NCBI GenBank assembly: GCA_020072815.1
Contig: JAIQGE010000001.1
Span: forward strand, 248,001 to 312,000
Direction of reading: 5' to 3'
DNA length: 64,000 nt
Source of the DNA: Terriglobia bacterium
GTDB lineage: Bacteria; Acidobacteriota; Terriglobia; Terriglobales; Acidobacteriaceae
Part shown: positions 42,493 to 50,909 of the stretch, in pieces
Layout of the letters: each line of letters starts with the position of its first letter
Position numbering within the stretch: the stretch's first letter is position 1
Notes under the pieces: model-generated
What the model was told of the DNA's origin: nothing
Seen by the model: only the letters and a program-made list of their open reading frames with translations
Database searches by the model: none
Position numbers and translations under genes: made by a program

Positions 42493-43530
42493 ATGGGCAG
42501 CTATGCTATTGGCGTTGATCTGGGCGGGACGAACCTGCGCATCGCCGCCGTGGACCAGGACGGAAAAATCCTGGACAGGGTCACCGCCGGAACCGCCGTC
42601 GTTCTGGGCCGCGACCAGGTGATTGACGAAATGTGCCGGGCCATTCAGGCCGTGACCGCCAAGTTCAAGTCGAGCCGGCTGTTGGGAATCGGGATTGGCG
42701 TGCCGGGCATCATCGATCTGCACACCGGCATGCTGCGGCAATCGCCCAATCTTCCTGGATGGGAAGACTATCCGGTGCAACACGAGATTGAGCGCCGCTT
42801 GGGGACGAAAGTTTTTCTGGAAAATGACGCCAACGTGGCCGCGCTGGGCGAACATTGGCTGGGCGCCGCCGCGGGCCACGACAGCGCGTGCATGATCACC
42901 CTGGGCACGGGCGTGGGCGGAGGCCTGGTGCTCAACGGCAGAATCTGGCACGGCATGCTGGGGATGGCCGCCGAACTGGGCCACACCAACATTGAACCGG
43001 ATGGCGCGCCCTGCGGATGCGGCGGCCGCGGATGCCTGGAGCAATACGCGTCGTCGAAGGCGATCAAGCGCATGGCGGCCGAAGCCGCGGCCGGAGGGCA
43101 GGCCCCGCGCCTGGCACAAGCCATCAAGGACGCTAATTTCGGTTCCGTCAGCGTTTATGAACTTGCCATGGCCGGCGACGCTGCGTCACAACAAATCTTT
43201 CGCCGCATGGGGACCGCGCTGGGCATCGCCGTGGCGGACTTGATCAACATCTTCAACTTGCCCATCTATGTGATCGGCGGAGGCGTGGCGGCGTCATGGG
43301 ACGCGTTTGCCCCGGCCATGTTCGATGCGGTGCGGAAATATTCTTACATTTATCGGGCAACCGCGCCGTCGCCGGCGGAACAGGTGGTAAAGGCTGGGCC
43401 TCACGCGGAACCATCTACGGGGAAAACAATGATCGCTCGCGCATTGTTGGGCGGCGATGCCGGACTCATCGGCGCGGGACGTTTACCTGTCGCTACGCTC
43501 CAAACCGCCGGCGAGACCGAATCCTTATGA
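42493..43530 (+). CDS. ROK-family glucokinase-like sugar kinase
   Basis: A 345-residue ATP-dependent sugar kinase of the ROK family, probably a glucokinase feeding glycolysis. The phosphate-1 motif DLGGTN is at residues 9-14. The sugar/zinc signature GHTNIEPDGAPCGCGGRGCLEQYAS contains the ROK CxCGxxGCxE motif. ENDANVAALGEHWLGAA holds the catalytic Asp-Ala environment. The true start is ATG 42493; an open frame extending 252 codons upstream is antisense to the SDR gene and does not look real. Regulatory ROK members carry an N-terminal HTH, absent here, so an enzyme role is preferred. Confidence 0.92.
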   Translation: MGSYAIGVDLGGTNLRIAAVDQDGKILDRVTAGTAVVLGRDQVIDEMCRAIQAVTAKFKSSRLLGIGIGVPGIIDLHTGMLRQSPNLPGWEDYPVQHEIERRLGTKVFLENDANVAALGEHWLGAAAGHDSACMITLGTGVGGGLVLNGRIWHGMLGMAAELGHTNIEPDGAPCGCGGRGCLEQYASSKAIKRMAAEAAAGGQAPRLAQAIKDANFGSVSVYELAMAGDAASQQIFRRMGTALGIAVADLINIFNLPIYVIGGGVAASWDAFAPAMFDAVRKYSYIYRATAPSPAEQVVKAGPHAEPSTGKTMIARALLGGDAGLIGAGRLPVATLQTAGETESL

Positions 43531-43890
43531 GCCTGTTCTGCGCCTGATGCAAGCCACTCGCCGCGCAAGCCGGGCTCGTGGGCCAATCATCCCCGGCGCA
43601 AGTTGTCGTAATGGATACTTAGTCACTTAGGCTGGGTGACCAGCGGGCGGAAATATTTTCGCAAAACCCGCTTCGCGGACTTGCTTTCGCCATCCCGGAG
43701 GGGCGTATACTTTTGCCGTCAGAAGAAGCAGTCAAGCAGTAACCGGCTGCCGCAAGCGGTCCAGCCCCAGCCACCGTCGGCAGTCGCGATTCAATACAAC
43801 GAAGTAGCCAGCGGCTTTTCTCCAAGAAGCCGTTGCGGTCCCCACCTTCCGAACAGCGCCGCTCTGGCGCGCAAGAAATGGAGTACTCTC
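43531..43890. other. Gene-free stretch with a possible promoter
   Basis: No convincing gene; a plus-strand frame runs through it but its codons do not look coding. A TTGCTT (43681) and TATACT (43706) pair with a 19-bp spacer could serve the next gene. A GAAGCC-type hairpin lies near 43817-43836. Confidence 0.4.
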
Positions 43891-44262
43891 ATGGCAACTG
43901 CACCAAAAATCACTCCCATCCATGAACTGGAAAATATTCTGACCTTCCGGACCAAACCGGGCGCCGAATCAGTACGCGGCGGCGAAACCAAGGAACTGGG
44001 CACGGTGGAAGTCAGCCGCTTTGACAAGATCCGTTTGGTATGCGATGAGCGCATCGGCTCCACCTGCAGCGTCCTGGTCCGCCTGACCATCATGGAAGGC
44101 AATGAACTGGTGGCCTTCCTGGACACCGTGCTGCTGCATCCGCACGCGCAGACCACGCGCGTGTATGACGTCCCGGGAACCAAACTGAATGTGGCCATGG
44201 ACGGCATTGGACCAGCCAACACGCAAGGCGCTGTGGACGTGCTGATCTACGGCCAATATTGA
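43891..44262 (+). CDS. Small beta-sandwich-like hypothetical protein
   Basis: A 123-residue soluble protein starting at ATG 43891 with GGAG ten bases upstream. It alternates beta strands: LENILTFRTK, TVEVSRFDKIRLVCDERIGS, SVLVRLTIMEGNELVAFLDTVLLHPHAQ, TTRVYDVPGTKLNVAMD, GAVDVLIYGQY. This looks like a jelly-roll or beta-sandwich fold, but I do not recognise the family. A strong terminator lies just downstream (44298-44325), so it is a single-gene unit. Confidence 0.75.
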   Translation: MATAPKITPIHELENILTFRTKPGAESVRGGETKELGTVEVSRFDKIRLVCDERIGSTCSVLVRLTIMEGNELVAFLDTVLLHPHAQTTRVYDVPGTKLNVAMDGIGPANTQGAVDVLIYGQY

Positions 44263-44297
44263 CCAGCTCTCGGCGCGCCGCGCCGTAACGATAGCAA

Positions 44298-44325
44298 GCG
44301 CACCTCGCCATGGGGTGCGCTTTTT
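44298..44325 (+). terminator. Rho-independent terminator
   Basis: GCGCACC and GGTGCGC stem with a nine-base loop followed by TTTTT. It closes the transcript of the small beta-sandwich gene. Confidence 0.85.
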
Positions 44326-44390
44326 GCATTGGCCTGTGCCGTCGGTCACCTCCGGTATCATCATTACTACTTAAAGGAGCCGAACCTGCC

Positions 44391-44903
44391 ATGGCTGAGG
44401 TCCTCATCCGTCCCGCTACCAGGACTGACCTTCCCCGCCTCACGGAGATTTACAACCACTACGTAGTGAACACACCGGTTACGTTTGATCTGGAGCCGCA
44501 CGCGGTAGAAAGCCGCGTCGCATGGTTCGCGCAGTTCGCACCCACCGGACGCCACCGGTTGATGGTGGCGGAGGAAGACGGCGCAGTGATGGGCTATGCC
44601 GGGACCACGCGTTTTCGCGCCAAGGCCGCCTACGACCCCACGGTGGAAACCACCATCTACTGCAGTCCAGACGCGATCAGCAAAGGTCTGGGCAGCCGCT
44701 TGTATGCGGCGCTCTTTGAGGCCTTGGCGGGAGAAGACGTTCGCCTCATCGTCGCCGGATACACCCTGCCCAACGCGGCGTCCGCCGCGCTGCATAAACG
44801 TTTCAGGTTCCAACCGGTGGGCGTATTCCACGACGTTGGGCGCAAGTTTGGTCGCTATTGGGACGTGGCGTGGTCAGAGCGTCCGCTGCGTTTGGAGAAA
44901 TAA
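44391..44903 (+). CDS. GNAT N-acetyltransferase, phosphinothricin acetyltransferase-like
   Basis: A 170-residue acetyltransferase of the Pat/Bar/YncA group. It starts with AEVLIRPATRTDLPRLTEIYNHYVVNTPVTFDLEP, the usual opening of that group, then MGYAGTTRFRAKAAYDPTVETTIYCSP, the acetyl-CoA loop SKGLGSRLYAALFEAL, and HKRFRFQPVGVFHDVGRKFGRYWDV. Homologues acetylate phosphinothricin, methionine sulfoximine or related amines. ATG 44391 has AAAGGAG upstream. The exact substrate cannot be read from sequence. Confidence 0.9.
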   Translation: MAEVLIRPATRTDLPRLTEIYNHYVVNTPVTFDLEPHAVESRVAWFAQFAPTGRHRLMVAEEDGAVMGYAGTTRFRAKAAYDPTVETTIYCSPDAISKGLGSRLYAALFEALAGEDVRLIVAGYTLPNAASAALHKRFRFQPVGVFHDVGRKFGRYWDVAWSERPLRLEK

Positions 44904-45006
44904 TAGAAGATAGAAAAGCAAGCAGACGCGTGCGAACAAAGTTCTGCGGCGGACGACCGCAGCCTGCCTGATTATCCGGGCAAATTCCAGATAAGAGTTG
45001 CGTTGG

Positions 45007-45738
45007 CTAGGCGGCGCGAGCCATGCGTTCGCGTTCGATGCCGTCCAGCGCGCGCCACAAGGCTTGAGCAATCCTTTCGGCGGAATCCAGCGCTTTTTCT
45101 TGCTGAGCTTTTTCTTGAAGCTCTGTGGCCGCGACTTGCAGTTGCTTTTCGAGCTGCTGGCTCCACACCTGCGCGTGGTATACGTCGGCGGTCTGGTGCA
45201 CGGTGAAGTAGCCGCAGGTCCGCTGGTCGGCGCCGTACATTTCTTTCAGCCCGCGCGCTTTTTCCGCGGCAATGCGCGGCACCTGGGATTCGTAAGCATA
45301 AAACGCCGCCAGCGCTTCCGCCGGCGAGCCTTCGCGCGCAATGCTCTGGAAGGTGTCCATCAGTTCCTGCATTTCCGGCAGCGGTTCGCTGCTGGCCAGA
45401 GCGGAACGCTCCGCGCCCATGCCTTCGACAAAATCCAGCCACAGCTCGGCGTGCGCGCGGCCGTCGTCTGAATCCGCGCCTTCTTCTTCCGCGCGGTTGC
45501 GGGCCACGGCTTCCGCCAGCGGCGAGCCGGCCGCCAGACGGCTTTCAAACATCTCCAGATATTCGGGAAACGCAGCTACCTGATGGAAATATTGCACGGC
45601 GTAAGAACGCAGGTCATCACGCGTGAGCCGGCCTTGGGTCCAAGCCTGGTAAAAGGGATGGCACAGCAGATCATGCTTGGCGATGCGGGAATCAAGTTCT
45701 TTTTGGAAAGCGTGCGTATTAACGTTTGGGGGATTCAT
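45007..45738 (-). CDS. CADD-like (TenA/PqqC-fold) candidate self-sacrificing pABA synthase
   Basis: A 243-residue heme-oxygenase-fold diiron protein. It matches chlamydial CADD, which makes para-aminobenzoate for folate from its own tyrosine. Numbering from ATG 45738: FYQAW gives Y30 (CADD Y27), AYESQVP gives Y149/E150 (CADD Y141/E142), and K160 is 11 residues after Y149, as K152 is in CADD. Metal ligands are visible in the EEEG/H96 region and in HQTADVYH (H181, D185, H188). The match at the special Y/K positions is by eye from memory of the family. The ATG at 45738 follows a purine-rich run; an alternative start is at 45756. No folate genes adjoin. Confidence 0.82.
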   Translation of the reverse strand: MNPPNVNTHAFQKELDSRIAKHDLLCHPFYQAWTQGRLTRDDLRSYAVQYFHQVAAFPEYLEMFESRLAAGSPLAEAVARNRAEEEGADSDDGRAHAELWLDFVEGMGAERSALASSEPLPEMQELMDTFQSIAREGSPAEALAAFYAYESQVPRIAAEKARGLKEMYGADQRTCGYFTVHQTADVYHAQVWSQQLEKQLQVAATELQEKAQQEKALDSAERIAQALWRALDGIERERMARAA

Positions 45739-45822
45739 TTCTTCTCTCTCGTTCAAGATGGCGACCTAGCACTATACGTGAAGACCGGCTGAGACTTCAA
45801 CGGCAGTCCGCGCCGGCGCGTC

Positions 45823-46818
45823 TTATGAGCGCAGGAGTTGCCGGGCCACCGAACAGTAGAGATCTACCGCTTCATGCAGTTGTTTTTTGGAAATATATTC
45901 GCGCTCGGTGTGGGCGACATGAATCGAACCAGGCCCCAGCAAAACCGGCGCGCCCCAGTTGCTCAGGAAAGGGATGTCCGTGGTGAAGGCCGCCACCATA
46001 CTTTCAATGCCGGCGACGGTGCGCAGCTTGGCGAAAGGAATCTCCAGTACGAACTCGGCCGCAGCCAGGCCGGCGACGGCGTCGGTAATTTGCTTCCGCA
46101 GCCCTTCCGATGGCCCAACCAGGCGGTAAAGAAGCTGGGCGCGGGCGTGATCGGAAATTACATTGGGCGCGCGGCCGCCTTCCAGCAAACCAATGTTCAG
46201 CGTGCACGGCCCGACTTCAGGGTTCTCCGGCAGCTTCATCGCGCGCAAGCGATCCAGCGCGGTGAGCAGCTTTTCAATCGCCGATTCGCCCAGCTCAGGG
46301 TACGCCGAATGCGCCATGCGGCCCTTGGCCGTCAACTCCACGCGCAGCGCGCCCTTGGACGCTACGGCAACCTTGTTTTCCGTGGGCTCGCCATTGATGA
46401 GGAAGCGGCTGCCGGGAGAATTCTGGTTGGCGACCTTGGCGCCCAGGCTGTCCCGCTCTTCGCCCACCACAAACAGCATTCCGACCGGCGCGCCTTCCTG
46501 CCGCAAACGCTGGCACGCGGCGATCTGCGCGGCGATGATTCCCTTGGCGTCGCAAGCGCCGCGCCCGTAAATGTTGTCATGGTCCTCTGACGATGGAATG
46601 AACGGCGGCACCGTATCCATGTGGGTGGAGAAGACAACTTGCGGCGCAACGCCATCCAGTGTGGCGATCACGTTGAAGCGCTCGTGCTCCACCGGCATTT
46701 TGTGCGTGGTGTAGCCGAACCGGCCAAGCTCGTCGTAGAGTTCAGCGCCCACCGCGCCTTCATGGCCGGTGGTGGATTCAACGTCAACGAGCTTGCGGGT
46801 CAGCTTGATGGGGTCCAT
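45823..46818 (-). CDS. M20-family zinc peptidase/deacylase (ArgE/DapE/CPG2-like)
   Basis: A 331-residue metallo-hydrolase with two zinc ions. The ligands are in STHMDTVPP (H, D), GRGACDAKG (bridging D), GEERDS (catalytic E, zinc E) and HTEREYI (last H). A lid/dimerisation domain inserts at about residues 160-265, containing AKGRMAHSAYPELGESAIEKLL. The substrate could be an N-acyl amino acid or a small peptide; the family includes ArgE, DapE, LysK and CPG2. The spacing GAPVGMLFVVGEE fits the ArgE/LysK side, but this is not decisive. Confidence 0.9.
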   Translation of the reverse strand: MDPIKLTRKLVDVESTTGHEGAVGAELYDELGRFGYTTHKMPVEHERFNVIATLDGVAPQVVFSTHMDTVPPFIPSSEDHDNIYGRGACDAKGIIAAQIAACQRLRQEGAPVGMLFVVGEERDSLGAKVANQNSPGSRFLINGEPTENKVAVASKGALRVELTAKGRMAHSAYPELGESAIEKLLTALDRLRAMKLPENPEVGPCTLNIGLLEGGRAPNVISDHARAQLLYRLVGPSEGLRKQITDAVAGLAAAEFVLEIPFAKLRTVAGIESMVAAFTTDIPFLSNWGAPVLLGPGSIHVAHTEREYISKKQLHEAVDLYCSVARQLLRS

Positions 46819-46887
46819 TGGCTGGTTACAAGGATAAATCCTTCGCCAGTCTCCGGCGGACTTCAGCGTCTTTCACGGCGGAAAAAC

Positions 46888-47982
46888 TCAGTTTGCTGGC
46901 GGCAAACCGTCAGGCAGATCACCCAACGGACCGTCAAGTTCGCGGTAAGCACGCTTGACGAAGACGTCAAGGAAATAGCTATTGAAGGCCTCGACGCCGG
47001 CGGCGTCTTTTACGCCGACTATCGCGGCGAAGTCGGCGCTTTGCTTACCTAGCGCTTCGGCGGTCTGGTCCGCCGTCATGCCTTTGATCTTGGCATCTTT
47101 CACTTTGGCCATCACATCTTCGAACAAACGGATGTTGCGGGCAATGAACTGGTCGCCTTCCTGCGCCTGGCCGTGGCCGGGGACGGTCCACGCCGGTTTG
47201 AGCGCGGCGAATTGCTTCAGCGTGGCCAGCCACTCCGCGGGATAGGTCCCGCCGATGGCGTACGGGTACGGATCCAGCATGATGTCGCCGGTGATCAGGA
47301 TTTTTGCGTCGGGCAAGAAGATGTAAGTATCGCCGGGCGTAATGGCCCGCGCGTGCAGCACGCGAATTTCGCGTCCACCCATGTGCAGCGTGAGCGCGTC
47401 GGAGAAGGTCGCGTTGGGCAAGGTCTTGCGCAGTGATTGCTTCTGCTTAAGAAAATTGCGGTCCACCGCCAGGCGTTGTTCGGCGGCCTTGATGCGTTCT
47501 TCCGTGGCGCCTTTGGCCTTGATCGAGGCGATCTGCTTTTCAAAACCGTCGAGAAAATTCGGCAGATCTTCTTTCAGGCCGTGCTCGTTCCAGCGCGGTT
47601 CCACGGTGGCCATCATTTCCAGGTTCTTCTCGTGGCTGATGATCTGCAGCGCCGGATTCGCCTCAAGAAAAACCTGATTGCCGCCCCAGTGGTCCCAGTG
47701 CCAGTGCGAGTTGACCAGATAGCGGACAGGCTTGTCCGTCAGCTTGCGGATCTCCGCAAGAATGGTCTGCGCGGTCTCCGGCGTGGCCCCTGTGTCGAAG
47801 ACCAGTACGCCGTCGCTGGTGATGATGGCGACAGAATTTCCACAAAAGCCCACGTCGGCATACGGCGTGGTGGTGAAGAGGTACACGCCGTCAGCGACTT
47901 TGTGCCTGGTGACTTTGCCGTAGTCAGCCGCGGCGCAGCACGCCGTCAGCCACAACACACATAGACCCAGCTTTCGAAGCAC
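46888..47982 (-). CDS. Exported metallo-beta-lactamase-fold hydrolase
   Basis: A 364-residue MBL-fold enzyme. I prefer the GTG at 47982, preceded by GGAGG, because it opens directly into a lipoprotein-like signal (LRKLGLCVLWLTACCAAA, lipobox LTAC). The metal motif is NSHWHWDHWGG (HxHxDH). Downstream are HARAITPGDTYIFLPDAKILITGDIMLDPYPY and VPGHGQAQEG, which supply the remaining ligands. It belongs to the broad group of MBL hydrolases in which true beta-lactamases and many other enzymes fall; resistance should not be inferred from this alone. Confidence 0.9.
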   Translation of the reverse strand: MLRKLGLCVLWLTACCAAADYGKVTRHKVADGVYLFTTTPYADVGFCGNSVAIITSDGVLVFDTGATPETAQTILAEIRKLTDKPVRYLVNSHWHWDHWGGNQVFLEANPALQIISHEKNLEMMATVEPRWNEHGLKEDLPNFLDGFEKQIASIKAKGATEERIKAAEQRLAVDRNFLKQKQSLRKTLPNATFSDALTLHMGGREIRVLHARAITPGDTYIFLPDAKILITGDIMLDPYPYAIGGTYPAEWLATLKQFAALKPAWTVPGHGQAQEGDQFIARNIRLFEDVMAKVKDAKIKGMTADQTAEALGKQSADFAAIVGVKDAAGVEAFNSYFLDVFVKRAYRELDGPLGDLPDGLPPAN

Positions 47983-48071
47983 ACGTCCTCCAACTTTGCG
48001 GAAACTTGGGCGAGCAGGTAATAGACGAGCGTGCACGTGAGATGTAAGCAGCAGCGCTGCTTCCTCTGATG

Positions 48072-48096
48072 TTCCGAACGAAGTGAGGAATCCCTA
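48072..48096. repeat. Dispersed palindromic repeat, copy 5
   Basis: TTCCGAACGAAGTGAGGAAT then CCCTATCG, a diverged copy, inverted relative to copy 6. Confidence 0.65.
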
Positions 48097-48140
48097 TCGT
48101 CTTGCTGAATGTTCTTCTCGGCGATTCCACAAGATCAAAA

Positions 48141-48169
48141 AGATCCCTCACTGCGTTCGGGATTTCAGA
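48141..48169. repeat. Dispersed palindromic repeat, copy 6
   Basis: AGATCCCTCACTGCG then TTCGGGATTTCAGA, 45 bp after copy 5 and in opposite orientation. Confidence 0.65.
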
Positions 48170-48223
48170 TGTAGGCGCACTCGAGGCTTGGAGTTTCCAC
48201 TTGGCAGAGTGTAAAAAAGTACT

Positions 48224-48889
48224 GTGCCCAGCGGAGTCAAATCATTCTTCATGCCCGGTCCAGCGGGCCGGCTGGAAGCGCTGTTCAACGAAGGCCGCCC
48301 TGGAGCCGGCCACGCCGCGCTGGTTTGCCATCCACATCCTTTATATGGGGGCACCATGCATAACAAAGTGGTGTACCACGCCATGAAGGTGCTGAACGGA
48401 TTCGGCTTTCCAGTGCTGCGGTTCAACTTTCGCGGCGCCGGCCTGAGTGAAGGCCGGCATGACCACGGCCGCGGCGAAGCGGACGACGCGTCCGCGGCGC
48501 TCGACTGGCTGCATGCGGAAACTCGCTTGCCCATCATCTTCTGCGGATTCTCTTTTGGCGCGGCTGCGGGACTGCGTGCCGCCTGTGCGCGCAGCGACGA
48601 TGACATAGTAGGCTTGATTTCTCTGGGCACGCCGGTCGCGGTGGAAGGCCGCTCGTACAACTACGAGTTTCTCCAGGACTGCACCAAGCCCAAGCTGTTC
48701 GTCAGCGGAGCGCTCGACCAGTACAGCCCGCAGGAAATTCTTCGGCAGGTAGTCGAGCAAGTACCCGAGCCCAAAGAACTCGTCCTGGTGGAAGGCGCCG
48801 ACCATTTCTTTGAAGGCCATCTGCCGGAGATGCAGACGGCGATTCGCGCCTGGACCACGAGCTACTTCGCGCCGGTGGACGCCGCGTGA
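48224..48889 (+). CDS. Alpha/beta hydrolase (COG2945-like)
   Basis: A 221-residue alpha/beta-hydrolase of the small COG2945 type. The family's early motif CHPHPLYGGTMHNKVVYH is present, followed by RFNFRGAGLSEGRHDHGRGEADD. The nucleophile elbow is GFSFGAAAG, the acid lies in GALDQYSP and the histidine in GADHFFEGH. The start is GTG at 48224 (ATG 48251 is an alternative). It overlaps the downstream glycerate-kinase gene by 4 bp, so the two are co-translated. Physiological substrate unknown. Confidence 0.9.
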   Translation: MPSGVKSFFMPGPAGRLEALFNEGRPGAGHAALVCHPHPLYGGTMHNKVVYHAMKVLNGFGFPVLRFNFRGAGLSEGRHDHGRGEADDASAALDWLHAETRLPIIFCGFSFGAAAGLRAACARSDDDIVGLISLGTPVAVEGRSYNYEFLQDCTKPKLFVSGALDQYSPQEILRQVVEQVPEPKELVLVEGADHFFEGHLPEMQTAIRAWTTSYFAPVDAA

Positions 48890-50199
48890 CGTCCGCAGCG
48901 CACAGCATGCGTTCTTTGGCGCGGGACATATTCCTGCACGCGCTGGCCGAAGCCAGCATCAGCAAAGCCTTTGACCGGCACATCCACTACGAACGCGGCG
49001 TGTTGCGCGTCTGCGAAGATCTGTACGACCTGAAGTCTTACTCGCGCGTGCTGGCAATTTCTTTCGGCAAAGCGGCGCATTGCATGGCTGAGCTTCTTGC
49101 CCAGCAGGTTGTGCCGGGCGTGCAAGGCATCATCGCTGACCCCAACCAGCATCCTCACCAGCTCCCCGGCTACCGCTACTTTGCCGGCGGCCATCCGCAG
49201 CCCAATGCAGAATCGGTGCGCGCCGCCGAGGCGATCTTGAAATCTCTGGGCTCGTTGAACGCGCAGTCGCTGGCCATCTTCTTGATCAGCGGAGGCGGCT
49301 CATCTGCGGTGGAGAAGCCGGTGGACGACGAGATCTCGCTCGCCGATCTCATTGCGACATACAAAACCCTTGTTTTTTCCGGCGCGCCGATTGCCCAGAT
49401 CAACGCCGTGCGCAAACATCTTTCCGCCACCAAAGGCGGACGCATGGCCCGCGCCGCCCAGGGCGCGCAACTGGTTTCGATTCTGGTTTCTGACGTTCCG
49501 GAGCACGCGCTGGATTCGCTCGCCTCCGGGCCGACCATGCCGGACGGTTCGACCCGCGACGACTGCTACCGCATCGTGAGCGAGTACAACATGCTGCCGG
49601 AGTTCCCCGCTTCCGTCCGCGAACTGTTTGAGCGCCGCGCGCTGGAGGAGACGCCCAAGAAAGATGATGCGGCCTTTGCGCGCTCACGCTGGTGGAAGGT
49701 GCTGTCCAATGAGACGGCGGAGAAGGCGGCCGCCGAAGCCGCGGCCAGGCACGGATTTACTGTGCAAATTGATCACTCCTGCGATGACTGGGATTTTGCC
49801 CGGGCCGCGGATTACCTGCTGGACCGCTTGCGCACGCTGCGACGCGACGGCGGCAAGGCCTGTATCGTTTCCGGCGGCGAGGTGACCGTGAAAGTTACCG
49901 GAGACGCCAGCGTTGGCGGACGGAACCAGCACTTCGCTCTCTACTGCGCGCAAAAAATTGCGGGAGAAAATATCTGTGTGCTAAGCGCGGGCACGGACGG
50001 CATTGATGGCAACAGCCTGGCGGCCGGCGCCGTGGCCGACGGCACAACCCTGGAGCGCGCTCGCGCTGCAGGGCTCGATGTGGCACAGACCCTCAGCCAG
50101 TTCAATTCATTTCCGCTTTTCGAGAAATTGGGCGATGCGATCCAGACTGGGCCGACGGGGAACAATGTGCGGGACCTGCGGATACTGCTGGCCTACTGA
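48886..50199 (+). CDS. Glycerate 2-kinase-like protein (GckA/TtuD, MOFRL family)
   Basis: A 437-residue kinase of the DUF4147/MOFRL type, which phosphorylates glycerate to 2-phosphoglycerate in serine- or photorespiration-type pathways. The N-terminal half has YSRVLAISFGKAAHCMAELL, GGHPQPNAESVRAAEAIL and FLISGGGSSAVEKP; the C-terminal MOFRL domain has GGEVTVKVTGDASVGGRNQHFALYCA and LSAGTDGIDGNSLAAGAVADG. The GTG start at 48886 overlaps the hydrolase stop (GTGA). It ends before a large inverted repeat. Confidence 0.93.
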   Translation: MTSAAHSMRSLARDIFLHALAEASISKAFDRHIHYERGVLRVCEDLYDLKSYSRVLAISFGKAAHCMAELLAQQVVPGVQGIIADPNQHPHQLPGYRYFAGGHPQPNAESVRAAEAILKSLGSLNAQSLAIFLISGGGSSAVEKPVDDEISLADLIATYKTLVFSGAPIAQINAVRKHLSATKGGRMARAAQGAQLVSILVSDVPEHALDSLASGPTMPDGSTRDDCYRIVSEYNMLPEFPASVRELFERRALEETPKKDDAAFARSRWWKVLSNETAEKAAAEAAARHGFTVQIDHSCDDWDFARAADYLLDRLRTLRRDGGKACIVSGGEVTVKVTGDASVGGRNQHFALYCAQKIAGENICVLSAGTDGIDGNSLAAGAVADGTTLERARAAGLDVAQTLSQFNSFPLFEKLGDAIQTGPTGNNVRDLRILLAY

Positions 50200-50207
50200 C
50201 CGAATTT

Positions 50208-50297
50208 AGTAATTGGGTAGTTTTGTAATTTGGTAATTGCAAGTGCCGATTAAGATTCAACTGCCAATTACCCATTTACCAAATTACCCAATTACTC
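50208..50297. repeat. 90-bp imperfect inverted repeat
   Basis: GTAATTGGGTAG...AATTTGGTAATTG pairs with CAATTACC...ACCAAATTACCCAATTAC around a 24-base centre. It sits between convergent genes and may end both transcripts. Copy 1 of the words is at 35488-35520. Confidence 0.6.
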
Positions 50298-50309
50298 ACC
50301 CTTGCTGCC

Positions 50310-50774
50310 CTAACTCCGCACTTGCGCAAACACCACATACAGATGATGCGCTTCATGCACCAGGAAAAACTCAACCCACTGCGCCAGCGTCAGCTTGCCG
50401 AACTTAGGATGCACTCCGGTGCGGGCGAAGGAATCACCGCTAAGCTGCTTCAGTTCGGCAATCAGTTTTGCCCGCGAAGACTGCATCTGTTCCAAGACTT
50501 CGCTGGTGGGTAATTGCCGCCAAGCGTCCCAGGCGGAATCGTCTTCGGCGCGGTAGCGGGCGAAAGCCGGGTTGGGTTCCGCCAGGATGCGGTGGAGCCG
50601 CTCGAGAAAGATTTCATGGTAGCGGCCCAGGTGGGCCAGGTTCTCATGCGCTGACCACTTGTCGGGATTGGATCGCTGGGTCAAGTTGCCATGGCCGTCG
50701 GCGATGACCACGGCAAGAAAGTCTTTCAGTTGAGCTTCACAGCGCAGAATTTGCGAGGAATGGTCCAGCTTCAT
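50310..50774 (-). CDS. DinB-like (DinB_2) four-helix protein
   Basis: A 154-residue protein of the DinB/YfiT four-helix superfamily (not polymerase IV). The three metal-site histidines fit ENLAHLGRYHEIF and FFLVHEAHHLYVV. NPDKWSAHENLAHL is the usual first-half signature. Family members include thiol-S-transferases and damage-induced proteins of unknown role. ATG 50774 (MKLDHSSQIL) is favoured over 50792. The gene ends near the large inverted repeat. Confidence 0.85.
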   Translation of the reverse strand: MKLDHSSQILRCEAQLKDFLAVVIADGHGNLTQRSNPDKWSAHENLAHLGRYHEIFLERLHRILAEPNPAFARYRAEDDSAWDAWRQLPTSEVLEQMQSSRAKLIAELKQLSGDSFARTGVHPKFGKLTLAQWVEFFLVHEAHHLYVVFAQVRS

Positions 50775-50876
50775 GGGGATAGCATAGCGCACGGCACCAA
50801 GCCAACACCGGGCTTGGTGGGGACCCCGGCCTACAGAGGCTGAAGCCAGTGCTTCAACAGCGATTCGGATGCGATG

Positions 50877-50900
50877 GGGTTCCCTCGCTCCGCTCGGGAA
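50877..50900. repeat. Dispersed palindromic repeat, copy 7
   Basis: GGGGTTCCCTCGCTCCGCTC then GGGA, adjacent to the 3' end of the DUF1501 gene. Confidence 0.65.
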
Positions 50901-50909
50901 AAAAGGCGA

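Noticed and set aside
46888-47982. Beta-lactamase
   Set aside because: HxHxDH is shared by the whole MBL superfamily. Length, signal and C-terminal extension do not point to a class B beta-lactamase.
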